DNA of 64,000 bases from Chamaea fasciata. Its lineage: Eukaryota; Chordata; Aves; Passeriformes; Sylviidae. Made by a program: the position numbers and the translations under genes. The stretch's first letter is position 1; every line of letters begins with the position of its first letter. Under the pieces are notes generated by a model that was not told the origin of the DNA, ran no database searches, and saw nothing but the letters and a program-made list of their open reading frames with translations. Shown one piece after another: positions 1-13,600 of the stretch. The stretch is taken from positions 40,728,305-40,792,304 of the forward strand of contig JARCOQ010000004.1 of the NCBI GenBank assembly GCA_029207755.1. The letters are read 5' to 3'.

Positions 1-830
1 ATTCTGTAAATAAAATGTGATGACACTGAGATGGTGAGAGCTGCCCCAGAACCTGGGCAGGGACAGACAGTCCCCTTGGCATCATCATGGTACAGTGCAG
101 GTCCCAGTGCCACTGCTCCTCAGTCTCACCATGCACACCAATATGCCTTGTTCTTGACCCAAAACACCTCTCCTCTGAGGAGGGAGCACATGGGCACCAG
201 AAAAAAAACCAGCATCCAAGAGGTGCAAAACCTCTGCTGAGCCCTGAATCTGAGCCAGTGAGCCCAAAGGGCACTGGGCCACCCCCAGGGCTGAGTGACT
301 GCCAGCAGGGCAGACAAGGCAAGGGGAGGGCCCCACTGTCCTCTCCCCAAGGGTGAGCCAGGTAAGATGGCAGGTGAGCAAGGACAGATGCATGCCAGCA
401 AGACTCATGGACATGGCCTCACACAGAAAGAAGCACAGTACCCTGGGACAAGCACAGATCTTGGAGGTCCAGGGTGTGGGCAAACACATACAACAAAAAA
501 GAGGTTCAAAGCCTTCATCTAAAAGACAACCAATCTCCCCTCCAGTGGGCACAGGGCTCAGTGCAAAGCTTGTCAAAGCCTCAGAAAAATCACATACTTC
601 CTCAGGTCCCATGACATTAAGCCCTGGAACCCAACCCTCCCTCAATGCCACAGCAAGATAACCTCAAGAGCGGGGAAGGAGGGAGAGGAGGAGCTGCAGG
701 CCAGGGACAGGGACCCTCTTGTCCTGATCTGGCTGCGCCTTGGGTAGCCACAAGACCAGGAAGATGGCAAAAATAACCAGAAGTAAGTAAACCACACTAT
801 CCAGAAAGTGCCAGTAAACTTCTTTGCTTT
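1..830. other. GC-richer unassigned block at left edge
   Basis: This stretch is visibly richer in G and C than the AT-rich DNA that follows. Overlapping ORFs lie on both strands, the longest being 188 codons on the minus strand (85-651). None shows a domain I recognise, and no splice-flanked DTWD2-like peptide is present. It lies in the intron 3' of the last DTWD2 exon seen here. It may be a repeat or LTR remnant, or a non-coding GC-rich patch. I assign no function. Confidence 0.3.
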
Positions 831-1539
831 ATTTCCCATCCCTTTCAAAAAACGGCCAACAAAGCCAACAACTGTGTAGCACTTTACAATATTTTCAAGG
901 GATGGATATTAATTTTCCACAATTCAGAATAAGCACAATGACCTTAAGATTTTCACTGGGTTTTTAAAAAAGGAAAAAAATACCAGGTGATAGAAATAAT
1001 TCATTCAGGTTTGGGATAGCAGATTCCTGGATTTGTAACAGTGATCCAGAAATACTTATCCATAAATAAGAATTATTTCTGTATTACCTACTTCCAATAA
1101 AACAGTAAGCACTTGGGATAGATTGCCTACTTTTTACATATGTGGTTTTCAGTTTAACTTTTTCAACTCTTGTTTGGTACTGAAGGAGTAGAAGGCCAGA
1201 AGAGAGGGTTTAGTCATCTCTTCCCACTATGCTGTGCTTATTTCCTTATAAACAGAAGCAGCTTCACACACAGTGGCCTGTGATGGCTTCACACAATACA
1301 CCACCACATGAACTGTGTCAAATGGCTAGTTCTTCTCTCAACCTAATTGCATTATCTCCTCCAAGGTTAATGGAATACCTTCTCTGTGACCCCTCTGCAA
1401 CAGCAGCTGCTGCATGAAAGTCTGAGTTGTAGCTATGCAGAACATCCTGGGATAATGTGCTTCTCCAGGGGGTGCCAGTTCATGAAGCACCCTACTTGAT
1501 TGATGTAATAATCATATTAAAGGCTATTAAAGTCATATG

Positions 1540-1935
1540 ATGAGCAGCTGAGGGAGCTGGGGGTGTTTAGCCTGGAAAAGAGGCAGCGCAGGAGAGATCA
1601 TATCACTCCCTAGAACTCCCTGAAAAGAGATTGTAGCCAGCTGGGGCTTGGTTTCTTCTACACAATTAAAATTAAGACAAGAGGACACAGTTTCAAGTTG
1701 CCCTAAGGGAAGGTTTAGGCTCAACATTAGGAGGAATTTTTTTACAGAAAGGGTGACTGGGCACTGGAATGGCTGCTCAGAGAGGTAGTGGAGTCAGTCT
1801 TCCCTGTAGGTGAAAAGACTTTTAAGAAAATACTGGATGTGGTGCTTGGTATCAGTGCCACCAAACTAACAAGGTGGCGTTCTGTTCTAGATTGGACTTG
1901 ATGACCTCAAAGGTCTTTTCCAATCTAGTTAATTC
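1540..1935 (+). repeat. CR1 LINE 3' fragment, sense
   Basis: The fragment begins with the CR1 motif 'gagcagctgagggagctggg', passes through 'gtttagcctggaaaagag', and ends in the 'ggacttgatgacctcaaagg' type terminus. That is the sense order of an avian CR1 3' end. It is diverged and 5'-truncated, as most genomic CR1 copies are. It lies in DTWD2 intronic DNA, antisense to the gene. The ORF on the opposite strand here is not coding. Confidence 0.85.
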
Positions 1936-4900
1936 TGTAAAGTCATCTTAAGCCCAGTGCCTCATACATTTTTGCTATGAAGTTTGTCCAAGCTCATGCT
2001 TCGTAATTTATGAAAAAAAAAATACAGACAGAAAGAATGATTCTGGATCAAGACATAAATTTACTTCTTTCTGATAAAGTTAAACATGTTAAATTGATTC
2101 CTATATATATTTAGCACAATTTAAATTTCTTTTAACATTTTTTTCAAAGAAAAATGCTCTGATGACTGAGCTGTTAATTAAAAGAGCTTTTATTGGAGAT
2201 CTCAAGATTTTAATACTAATTTAAAACAACAGCAAAGTTTATTAAAATATCCCAAAGTATCTTGAAAATCATTCAATATAGTAATTTGTATTACCCCAAA
2301 TCAGCAAAGCTATAAAGTAATACAATTAAATATTCCTTTCAATGCCTCCAATCTATTGTGTCTTTGTAGTACATCTTGCAATTAAGAACTGCTAACCTCC
2401 TCATTACTAAAATAGTTCTTTTCTACCTCTGGAATATTGATTAAAAGCTCAAATCACCACTTATTGAATAATTCTAGTTTCTTTTTATACTAGAGATAAT
2501 GCCCACAGGTATCACATTCTCTTCACCTTTAATATCCCTACTATATAGCCGTTGTCACATCCACCTCCTTCTCTCTCTCGGGCCAAAGTCCATTCCTTGA
2601 ATTTCAAATATAGGGATGTTCTACTCACTTTAGTCTCAAAAAATTGCAACATCGACACAAAGTTTCAAGACATGATCAGCAAAAGCTCTTTTCAGATAGA
2701 GAACCATTTACAGAGTATTTAAATATGAAGTATGATGTAGAAAACAAGAAATAATGTAGAAACAGTAAAAAGCCAGAAAAAGCCTACAGTGTTGGCCATG
2801 ATGTCTAGCTCATTGAGAAAGATGAAACAGAACACTGTCACAGGGTGAACAAAGTTTAGTATCTAACAGTGCTGGTGTTTACTTGCGGACAGTTTTATAA
2901 TAACCTTCTCCCCCATTACTGCTAATTTCAACCATTTAGTTCTAGGGGATTGCACAGGTACCTCAAGCTTATTTTAACACAAAATGACCAAACTTAGTCT
3001 AACATGCAGGTTTGTACACAGCACTACAACGCATCCTTTGCACTCCTCTGCACTTAGCCGGTGTCTTCACTCAGCCTTACCTGTCTCACAGGTGACTGCT
3101 TGCAGCTACAGCACAAGTTCTGACTTAGCACAGCACAGCACAAATAAAGCTAAAATAACAGTCAAAATACTAAATCAGCCAGGTCACTCTTCAACATGGA
3201 AAAACATTTTTTCTGCAGGAAGCTATTTTTGCATTTGGGAACTCAACAATGTCATCATAACACGTTCATGGTGATTTCAATAATAGAAAGTATTAAGTAG
3301 CATATAAAATAAAAATCAAGCCATCTATTGATTTTAGCTCTGCTATATTTACCAGATGGGTGAAACCATCTACCATAGTTTAAGAAAAAATTAATACTTT
3401 TATTAACTTAATATTTCAAGAATCACTGTATTATCCATTTAATCTAAAAATTCAAACCCTTTAAAACCAGAGCAGCACTGCAATTCCAATAAAAAACACG
3501 GGTAGGGATGGCAGAATATAATTTTCCTTGAAAAAAAGGATCAGATAAAAAGTAGAGTGTTAATTAATAGCTGCAACTGTTAAAGACTGCAATCGATGCA
3601 ATACAGAATTCAAGCATGCACAAAGAAGGAAATCTCATAAGAATGTTTTTGGTTTTTATATTCCTGCTGTCTGCTGATGTTTTTCCCTAGAGCTTGAAGT
3701 ACGATCCTTTGCATCTCTGTTTCATAAATCAATTCCCCTGAACTTCCTCAGAAAGGAAGTCTGTGGCTCACCCCAGAGACAAACCATATCCAATCATTCA
3801 CTTCTGCAAAGTCTTCCACCCTGTACAGCGGTGCCCACTTGCAGGAAGGGGAGGTACACAGTACCCAGTTACCAACCTCCATCCAGAAAACCATCTCTCT
3901 GGACTGTCACATCTTTACATGTTTTCATTCATGCTTATGTACAGAGGGTTACAGATTAACATCCTATACCAACATTTGCTCCGACAGCTAGAAAATTTTG
4001 TACAAAACATCTTAACATACAGAAAACAGCTATGGATAAACTGCATGTCTATAAAATCCCATGTAGATGTGATTTATATCTAGTCCTCCTGATGTAATAA
4101 CCTCCTATGGTAGCAACACATTTGTTTGTAAATATGGAATGTTTTTTATTTCCTGTAGTGCACATATACATTTTAATATCTCAGTGAAATCTAATGCAAT
4201 AGTAAAATAAATCCAAAGTAAAGTAACAAACTGGGCATTACTGATTTTTTGAAATAGATATTAATTATTTCTATATTTATTAATTTTGTCTCATGCATCA
4301 TAGTCAATACTACTGCTCAATTTTCCAAGACTTTTTTGGTGTAGTATCTTAGTATATTTTCATTACATTATTTTTACTTGTTCTACCACTTCAAAGTCTT
4401 TATCAGTTCTAATTTGCCTTAGGCAGGATTCAATAATTTTAAAAGCATTACTTGTATGTAAAATGATCCATATGTTTGCTAGGAATTATTTTAATAAAAT
4501 AAACATTTTAACAGCCTCAGGGTTACTATGATCCAATGATGAAGGGAGTTATTTTTTCCACTAGTAAAACTGTTGGTATTAATACTTTTTCTGAACTACA
4601 CTTTCAATAATGTCCCTGAATAAAAATGGCAGCTTTGTCAAAAAATTAAATGTAGACAAACAATCCTAGTCTGATGAAAATACTTAAGATATAGACACAA
4701 AATTATTGTGCATATAGTCAAATGGACAGTATTTGTCACACGTTACCTGAGACAGAGTTTTCAATATGGAGACCATACATGAGAAGAGTGTGACCCTTTC
4801 CTAAGAGGCTACAAAATTCAACTTTGAGCTTTCCTATTTCTGCAATATAAAATACTTATGCAGGGGAAAAGAAATGTTTATTTTAATCAAGAAGTGCTTT

Positions 4901-5220
4901 TTTCAATCTATGTATTCTAACATCTTAAACAAGATATTAAAATTTTCTACACAAATTAGTTTTCAATTTTGCAAAACAATGATTCACTATAAGTTACACA
5001 CACTAACTCAAAAACAGAAAAATAATTTCAAGTCAGAAAGTGGAAACCCTCAATATTTACAATCTTCTTTCTTACAGCCTTACAGATTGCCTAAACAACT
5101 GTTCAAGTTGTCTTTCTCATTAGCTGGTTATATCCTCAGAAAACCACTCCCATCTGACTGATCAGAAGAAAGCATCTATTAGACAAATTTAGAATTTTTA
5201 CTTTACAATTTATAACTCAC
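1936..5220. other. Intronic AT-rich DNA, no gene seen
   Basis: This is DTWD2 intron sequence 3' of the exon at 5221-5410. I looked for the next DTWD2 exon on the minus strand and found no plausible splice-flanked match, so that exon should lie left of the window. The ORFs of 95-106 codons here (3763-4083, 4874-5161) have no recognisable domain and fit chance. Confidence 0.6.
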
Positions 5221-5410
5221 CTGTTTAGGAAGGCGGAAGAGAGAATTTTTGTAAAATATATCTTTAGCCTGACTCCATGTTCCATCAATGATGATCATAA
5301 CAGATGGATTAGAAGACATCACTGCCACTTCTTCCAAATTGGTTGCTTCAATTCCAGGATACAAAATTAGAGTATTGGGATTTCTGCACACAGTTGCTAA
5401 TTCAGGATAC
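5221..5410 (-). CDS. DTWD2: DTWD2, fourth coding exon (DTW catalytic motif)
   Basis: This 190-nt exon encodes residues 107-169 of the assembled protein, plus the last base of the split codon 106. It includes ILYPG and then [18 protein letters not shown]. The DGTW (about D148-W151) is the signature of the DTW/TDD family, SAM-dependent enzymes that transfer a 3-amino-3-carboxypropyl group to tRNA uridine (acp3U). In vertebrates DTWD2 acts on the tRNA D-loop (U20a). The minus-strand acceptor is AAG|GTATCC at 5411-5412 and the donor is CAG|GTGAGT at 5215-5220. The exon ends in phase 0. Its phase-2 start matches the AG left over from the exon at 14692-14786. Only part of the gene is present: the family is about 300 residues, so roughly 130 C-terminal residues lie off the left edge. 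Confidence 0.93.
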
Positions 5411-6139
5411 CTTCAATGCACAGAAACACAAAATTAAATTAATTATTGAAAGTTTTCATGACACACACACATTTTCAGATATTAGCTCCCACCCATCTCC
5501 ACCAAATTTTACTTAAAATATCCCTTTCTCATCTCTCACTTTCTCCTTCCAACACCTCAGAAGCTGTAGGTTTTCCCACAGCTTCTAAGTGGGGGCAGTC
5601 AAAAAACCACAAATGTAATCAATGAAAACTGAATAAAGCAATATATCATATCTTCTCCACTGCTTAATCACTATTCTAATGTCCACTGGAGCCAAAGATA
5701 TCTTGAATCATTTACCAAAATTAAATATATGTATTCTAGGAAAATGTGTTCAAACACTTGGCATAAAACTACTGCAATTATCCCATTTTTAAACTTATAT
5801 ATATAGAGAATATTAGCAATTCATGGTCCCATGTACAGGACACTTTTGAAAATGTATCATTTCCATTGTTTTTTGGGGTTTTTAAATTATGACTTATACT
5901 AACCGCTACAGTTATTGTTCCCATACTTTCACACTTTCTTCTTCCTTCCTGTTGGCTTCTACATTTGTCAATGGTACCACAGGAGTACATACACTGTCTA
6001 TTAAGTGTACAGTTAATGTACATGGAAACTCCTGAAGTTTTTGCAGGACACCACTGTCTTAGTTTGTAAAAATCTGTGAAAAACATTGTCATTTAAATAG
6101 TATTCTAAGTCTCAAAACCCAAGCCTAAACTAGTCTGAC

Positions 6140-6560
6140 CTTGAACACTCCAGAGATGTGCAGCCACAGCTTCTGTGGTCAACCTGTTTCCATGCTTCAC
6201 CCACAAAAGGGTAAAGAATTCAATCCTAGTATCTAATCTAAACCTGCTACTCACTTTCAGTTTAAAACCATTTCCCTTGTCCTAAACCTTGCACAAGCCC
6301 CTCTCCTCCCTTCTTTCTTGAAACCCCCTTTAGGTACTGAAGGGTTTTAATAAAGTCTCCTTTGGAGCCTTCTCTTCTCCAGACTGAACAATTCCAACTC
6401 TCAGCCTTTCCCATAAGAGATGTGTCCAGCCCTCTGATCACTTCATGGCCTTCCTCTGGACTCTTTCCAATATATCCATATCTTTTCTGTGTTAAGGGCT
6501 CCAGAGCTGGACACAGATGGGGTCTCACCAGAATGGAGTCAAGCAGACTGGTAGGGGAGA
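6140..6560 (-). repeat. CR1 LINE fragment, antisense
   Basis: Read on the minus strand this is CR1 3'-region sequence. The plus strand shows complements of CR1 phrases such as 'cacccacaaaagggtaaaga' and 'ccttcctctggactctttcc'. It is old and diverged, without a clear 3' tail. Confidence 0.75.
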
Positions 6561-6904
6561 ACCCAAGAAAAGTCTAGTCTTGTAACAAAGACTGCATTAC
6601 TTGTCTGGACCTCATTTCAGCAGTACCATCACACAGTCTTTAGAACCACCTCAATCAGAAAGGTCATTATTTTCATGTTTGCCTTGAGAACCCAAGTCTT
6701 TGAAGAGCAAACTATCCTGAGAGATTTTAAATCATTAACACTCTTAGAGGATTAAAAACAAAAAAATGCATTCTTGAAACTAATCCAAACCCATATTGAT
6801 TACGAAGCACTTTAAGTTCATATTACAAACACCACAACTGACGTTTCAGTCTTCAAAACACAATTTAGTTGAAAATGGTGGTTTTCAATGTATACCCATC
6901 CAAG

Positions 6905-7335
6905 GATCATGGAATCATCACTAAATCATAGAATGGCTTGGGTTGGAATGGACTTTAAACATCATCCCATTCCAACCTCCTTGGCACAAGCGGGAACACC
7001 TCCCACTAGACCAGGTTGCTCGGAGCCCCATCCAACCTAGCCTTGAACATATCCAGAGACAGGGCATCCATAGCTTCTCTGGGCAATCTGTCCCAGTGCT
7101 TCACCACCTTCAAAGTAAAGAATTTCTTCTTAATATTTAAACTAAACCCGCTTTCTTTCAGTTTGAATCCATTCCCCCTTATTCAGTCACTAAATGCCCT
7201 TGTAAATACTCTCTCTCCATCCATCTGATAGCCTCCCTTCCTGTTCTAGAAGGTCACAATTAGCCCATCTCTTTTCCAGGATAAAAAATCTCAACTCTCC
7301 CAGTCTTTCCTCTTCCTAGTCCTTCCATCCCTTTA
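6905..7335 (-). repeat. CR1 LINE 3' end, antisense
   Basis: It opens on the plus strand with the complemented CR1 tail ('catggaatcatcactaaatc', 'catagaatgg') and continues through 'ggttggaatggactttaaac' and 'caacctccttggcac'. This is the standard antisense layout of a CR1 3' UTR. It is truncated in the RT-proximal region near 7335. Confidence 0.85.
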
Positions 7336-7399
7336 ATTATCACCAAGCATTACTTCCATGACTTCCCCAACACCAGATACTTAAGATTTGGCTGAACAG

Positions 7400-7497
7400 G
7401 TTTAGTCATCTTGTCTAGACTGTGTTTTTGCTAAAAAGGCTTGAACCAGATGATCCTTGAAGTCCCCTTCCATGCTGGAATCTTGTAATTCTATTGT
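7400..7497 (+). repeat. CR1 LINE 3' tip, sense
   Basis: A short sense-oriented CR1 terminus ('aaccagatgatccttgaagt', then 'ccccttccatgctgg') ends in ATTCTATT. It lies just right of the antisense copy at 6905-7335, so the two form a head-to-head pair of 3' fragments. Confidence 0.6.
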
Positions 7498-8727
7498 ACA
7501 TATGTAATGAATATCAACAGGCAATTATGGCCTTCAGTTGCTCTTTTCCTCAAAACAAAATGACTTCAAGTAATTGAAGGACTAGCCTCTATAAAGACTA
7601 TGATGAAGATGATTATGACATTTCCAATACTCTCACTGGCATTTTGCAAGACTTGCAGACTTCAGAAAATGTTGGAATTCCCAAGAGAAATTAATTTGTA
7701 TCATTTACAGTTGTAGTAATTTACTTCAATCCAGGTAAGATTTTTATTGCAATAATGAAAAGATCAGTCTGACGATAATAAATTTCTCTTTCTATACATA
7801 CGTCAATACTATTTTTTTAATCTGCTTGACATCTCCAGCAGCTAATGTAAAGCTCAAACAGATGACACAATTTAAAAGTTAGGCTGTAAAATACAACTCT
7901 GGTCTTGAGCTCCATAAGAGCAATACTTGCAATACTTGCTTCTCTTATAGATCAGTTTCAGTTTTAGTATGCAGCAGGTATTGCAGGCCTTTATAATCCA
8001 TTTAGTACAACAACAATCTCTGCTAAGCAGAACTATTCAGATGTTTCATTCATGTCTGAATATCCAACCACTTTGTCACAGAAGATTTATGCATTCTCAT
8101 GATTGTACTTAAATAGCATTTCATTATTTCTGGGATGCATGCTCTTGAAATGTGTAATTCAAACACAATCCCATTTTTGTGACACATTTTCATGACACAT
8201 GTACTCCGTTGCTCTCAAACTCTCTAAGTGGTTTTAATTCAACATGGATCCAGTGTGAAAGGCAAGCATTCAAATTTTAAAAGTACAACACTGCCATTTA
8301 GTAGCAAACAATACTAACAATAAAGAACAGATGCTAATGTGTTATCTGTAGAGAACAATCAGGTTCTTTCTACAAAAAAAGCATCTGTTCTTTATTTAAA
8401 TTAAGACTTCTCAGTTTTTCCTATAATTTTTATTATTTCTCCTCAGTTATAGGAAGGTGCCTTTGCCTCTCTCAATACTGCGTGGAAGACTGCATACTGC
8501 CATAATTCCTATAATGTAGTAGCTCCCATCAGGTAATAAAATGGATAAAAAATAAAGGCAACTATCCTTTGTCATTTCCACATTCAGAAAAAGGTCCTTA
8601 ATATCAGGACTGAAGCATAAGAGATATCCAGCAACAGTGCGTCTGTTTTATCTACTTTTTTATCATGCATCTACTTTTCTTTCATGTAAAGTGTAATCTT
8701 TGGGAACAGAAACATTAGCACAAGGAT

Positions 8728-9060
8728 CATCATAGAATTGTTTACATTGAAAAGGACCTCAAAGACAATCAAGTCCAACTGGACACTTAACACTGCCAAG
8801 TCCACCACTAAACCATATCCCCAAACTCGCTATCTATAGGTCTTTTCAATACCTCCCGGGATGGTGACTCAACCACTTTCCTGGGAAGCCCGTTCCACTG
8901 CCTGACAGTCATCTTAGTGAAGGAATTTTCCAGTCTAAACCTCTCATTGAAGCACATCTTAAGATCCATTTCTTCTTGTTCTGTCTGTTGCTTGATAGCT
9001 CACAGAAGAAACCAACACCCACCTCTCTATAACCTTTTTTCAGGTAGTTGTAGAGAGCAA
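8728..9060 (-). repeat. CR1 LINE 3' end, antisense
   Basis: It begins with the complemented tail 'catcatagaattg', then 'gaaaaggacctcaaagacaa' and 'gccaagtccaccactaaacc', a well-known CR1 subfamily 3' UTR. The protein-like ORFs over it are repeat-derived, not genes. Confidence 0.85.
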
Positions 9061-9831
9061 GAAGGTGTTCCCATTTGTGACATACGCTGTGTTGGGTTCA
9101 CATCAAGGTTTTGGCAGAGAGTAAGCTCCAAGAGTTGTGTGTTCCCTGTGAATATGCCCACAAAGGCGCTGCAGCCTGTGGAGAGCACACACACACTGAG
9201 GGATAAGGAAAGTGTGAGGAGGAAGGAGTGGCAGAAAGGAACTGCTATGAATTGACTGAAGTCAATAGTATTCAAAGAAAAAGTAGCCAGAGAGAATGTT
9301 ATCTAAATTATATTGAGAAATCTGAAATCTGATACAGTAAAGTACAGTTTCAGATGGAAATTAGCACATGTTCAGTTAACCAGCACTAATTGCTTTCACA
9401 CACAGAATGAACAAAGGCTGTGACCGGCTGATGATGTTGGCCTACATCTAGTCATTCTTGATTGAGGTAAGGTGCAAAAATGTGTGAAGTTAGTTTGGTG
9501 GCATAATGACACCAAATGTGCCTAAAGCACACAAAAAAACCTCACAGAACAAGTCACCTGAATAAAGAACTACAACCTGTAAACAGTTTTACATTATTTG
9601 CTAAGTGGCAAAACTTGATTAGTTGCTATTTGACATAGTAAGAATTCTTTGTGAACAAGCATTAGAATGTGCCATATCTATTGTATATAATTACCTTAAA
9701 CAGCTTTATAAAATCAACAGAAATGAGGTGCATTTACTTTGAAAGTGAAGCTACACATTTTCCCAAGTGGTCCGTTTATTTTCTGATCTAACTACTGAAC
9801 TGCAGGTGGGCTGGCAAATATCCTGAGATTT

Positions 9832-10640
9832 CATAGAATCATAGAACCGTAAAATAATAGAATATGCTGGATTTGAAGGGACCCACAAGGATCATTGATT
9901 CAACTCCTGTTACTGTTCAGGACACCCCAAGAGTCACACCATGTGCCTGTGGGTATTGACCAAATGCTTACTGAACTCAGACAGGCTTGGTGCTGTGACC
10001 ACTTCCTTTGGGAGCCCGTTCTGGCACTCAGCCCCCCACAGGGTGAAAAATCTTATCCTGGTATCTAACTTAAACATCCTCTGGCACAACTTCAGGCCAT
10101 TCCCCTGGGTCCTGTTGCTGGTCACAAGAAAAAAGACATCAGTGTCTGCCCCTCCTCTTTCCCTCACAAGAAGCTGTAACTTCAATGAGTCTCCCCTGTC
10201 TCCTTTTCTCCAGGCTGAACAGATCAAGTGACTTCAACTGCTACTCGTACAGCTTCTCCTCAAGGCTGTTCATCACCTTCACTGCGACACTCTCTAACAC
10301 CTCAATGTTATTTATATTGTGGTGTCCAAAACCACACACAATATTCAAAGTGATGCTGCCCCAGTGCAGAGCAGAGCAGGACAATCCCCTCCCTTGCCTG
10401 GCTAGCAATGCTGTGCCTGATGCCCCCCAGGACACGGGTGGCCCTCCTGGGCACTGCTGGCTCATGTTCAACTTGCCACTGACCAGGACCTTCAGAGCCC
10501 TTTCCAAGGTCCTGCTCTCCAGCATCTCATTCCCTAGTCTATACACACAGCCAGAGCTGCCCCACCCCAGGCACAGAATCCAGCACTTTGAGTGGTTTGA
10601 TTTCAGAGAGCAATGCAGATAAATTTGTAATTGTCCCCAC
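9832..10640 (-). repeat. CR1 LINE 3' segment, antisense, about 0.8 kb
   Basis: The left end carries 'catagaatcatagaacc', the complemented CR1 tail, followed by 'tttgaagggacccacaagga'. The rest is antisense CR1 sequence, including GC-rich stretches around 10380-10570. It is the longest CR1 piece in intron 3. ORFs of 96-156 codons on both strands here are by-products of the repeat. Confidence 0.82.
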
Positions 10641-13600
10641 ATTGCCCTAAATAACAGTGGTGGATAGATGCAGAAATATTTGCATCTGCTGTCTTCTAAG
10701 TGTCTCCTCATTAGAATCTATAATTTTATCACAGCATCCAGAATCACCAAAGTGTGAATATTTGCAAGGAGGGAAGGCTTGAGGATTAGATTACCTTTTA
10801 AGAAAAGTTTTTTAAAAAGTAAAATAAAGTAAAAAAAGTAAAACAAAAAGCCATCCAAATAGTCAAAAATATAAAATGAAACTTAAAAACTATAGTGACA
10901 AGGTTGTTTATAAAACTCTCATAACAAAATAATTCAGATTTTTGACAGGTTAGACATTAGATACAGTTGCTATCTCTGTTCAATATGTGCCCAGAATTAC
11001 TGCTGAGTGGATCAGTACTATTATACAAAAACAACTACCTACAGAATTTTATTAGTAGCCTAAAAAGAGCACGAATCCAATAAATTGTATTTTACTCATG
11101 CATAAGAGACTATAGCTGGTTTTGCCCTAACATTTCCATAGTGAATAGCAAATATACTGCTGTTGTTAGATACAAGTCTATGAACAATGCAGGGAAAAGA
11201 CATTAGCACTTTTTTTGCCCACCCTACTACAGTCCACTTTTTTGACATTCTGTATCTTTATAGAGAGCATTTTAATAGACATCCTTCAAATGTAAATGCT
11301 TTTGTAATTGCAGTTTCAGAAAACCATACTGCATACTCTATATCCAGCTATATAAATTATACCTTAACTTCCTATTCAGGAACAAGTAATCAGTTAATTG
11401 AATTGAGACAAGAGATGCCCTAGTTGCCCCTCTGTTCACCCCCACACTTTTGTATATTTCAACTCCCCTTGCTCTCCATATGACATGTACTAACAATAAC
11501 ATTCAATTTTCATTGAAGAAAAGAAAACAGCAAATATTAAAAACTCACTGAAGTAGTATTTTTACAATACCACCATGCCCTAAGCACTCATGCCAAACTG
11601 TTCACTTCTGGCTTAATCATTTTAGTACATCAAAGAAATATCAGTATCTGACATTAATGTAATCAATACCCCAAAAAAAGGTCAATGTCTTTGAGTATTT
11701 GGGGTAAAAAATCCAGACAACCTATGGAACTGGTCTTTTATTTGAGAAATGCTATCTGATAAGCCAAATTACCGTGCAAACACCTCATCTTTCCAGTAGA
11801 ATTGAAGTGCCAGATTAGAGGAAGAATTAAGAAGACTAGGAAAAGTCACATATTAGCTCTTTTAAAAAATGGATTAATCCCTTCTTATCTTTACCAATAT
11901 AGTGTCAATTATATGTTGAAGATATCAAGTTCTGGAAAGACTTTCCGAAATTGGTTCTTTAGTTCTTCTGCAATATAGACAAATGAAGAATAAGGTAAAT
12001 GTAATCTACACAATTTGTGTGTCAGTTTTCAACCACATTAAAAAAGCGGACCCAAGAAGGAGTTGAGTAGAGGAAATTCTAAACAAAACAGAACACAAAC
12101 AAAAAAGTGCTTTATGTTTACTCTTTTATCGAAACACCAAAAAAAAGTTAAAATCCTGATTTCCAGTCTTACTGTCTTAAACACTGGAAATCTAAATCTT
12201 ACACTTTCATTCAGGTCATGCCAGTTATTCTGTAGGACACAATTCTGGGGCTCCCTTTGTTCTCCTCATACATTTTGGATACTGATTACAAAACATAGGA
12301 AAAATAACCAAGATACAGTTGGACAGCAAACGTGCCTGCCCCTTCAAGCAATGGGCACTGGGAGCTACCCAGCTGAGATGGTATGTACCCTTCCCCTTAA
12401 CAGCAGATCTCTGCCAGCTACAAATTCACAGTTGTCAGTTTGGTGGTTGGCATGCCACTGCTAGAGCTGCTGTGATGGGCACTTCCAAAGAAAGTCAGCT
12501 GCTGCATTTGGCTTAGTTTTCACTCAAATTCATAGTGACAATTACATATGCTCACAAAAGTTGTCTTGAACTGTTCTAAATTTTCAAAGCTGTTGCCAAG
12601 AGCTGCTGTATTCCCCAATAATACAAATAATTCCACTACCATTTTATTATGATTATTTACAAGAGTATGGACAACCATCCAGGTTATCACTTGGCCAGAT
12701 CTGCTGCATGGTAGGGTTCTACATGTATGCAGAGAAAGAATGTGTGCACCACATCATGCTTCCATTTGCAGGCACTGTCCACATGCAAGGTCAGTGACAG
12801 CAGAGATAATGAGTTGTACTAGTTTATACCCTTCCAAAACACGCAATTCTGGTGGCAGCAGCAAAGGACACAAATACTATCAGACAATATCAACAAAAAG
12901 CAAAGGTATGGCCTTAATGTGCTTCAAAACAATGATACTTCTAAAATATATCCACAATCATTCTGTAATAATTTATTTCTTCAAAGTAACAAAGACAGGA
13001 GTCTTGCCCCAACATGGGGCAAAGTTGGTTAAGTTGCCTGTACAGTAGGTACCAACCGCTTACAGACAGTATGGTTTTTAAGAAATAAAGAAAACAAATA
13101 AGTTCTGTTTAGTTTAATGTGTCATAAAATGAAAGATGAAGCACTGAAATTTGTAAGGCTTTAGAATTGTCATTAGGAGAGACTTTTGCCCTAATAGAAG
13201 ATCAGGGACCAGTACAGCCTATTCCCATTTACAATAAACACTGAATTGCTTCTGCAAGTCTGCAAAATGCCTGTTCCTTTGTTTTTACAAGGAAGGAATA
13301 TTGCTTAAAACATTGATAGAATGCATTTATAGCTAAGAAATAACACATTGCAAAGCTGGAAAGTAACTCTTCTCCATTTCTCTTCCTTCCTCTTCCCAAG
13401 AAGGTGGGCATAAAGTCAGTGACTGAGCACTCCCAATTTCTACAGTCTCACATCTCACAGAACAAAGCAGGCACACTGCAGATGCTCAAAGTTTCAAGTT
13501 TATACCCACACCTGGGTAAGACAGCTCACCAAAATTCATATGAACCTAGTATGTTTGTTGAAATCACTATGTTTGTTTCTATGACTACCTCCAGCAGTGG

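Noticed and set aside
10241..10711. Overlapping 145- and 156-codon ORFs
   Set aside because: Both lie mostly inside an antisense CR1 3' segment and show no CR1 protein domain.
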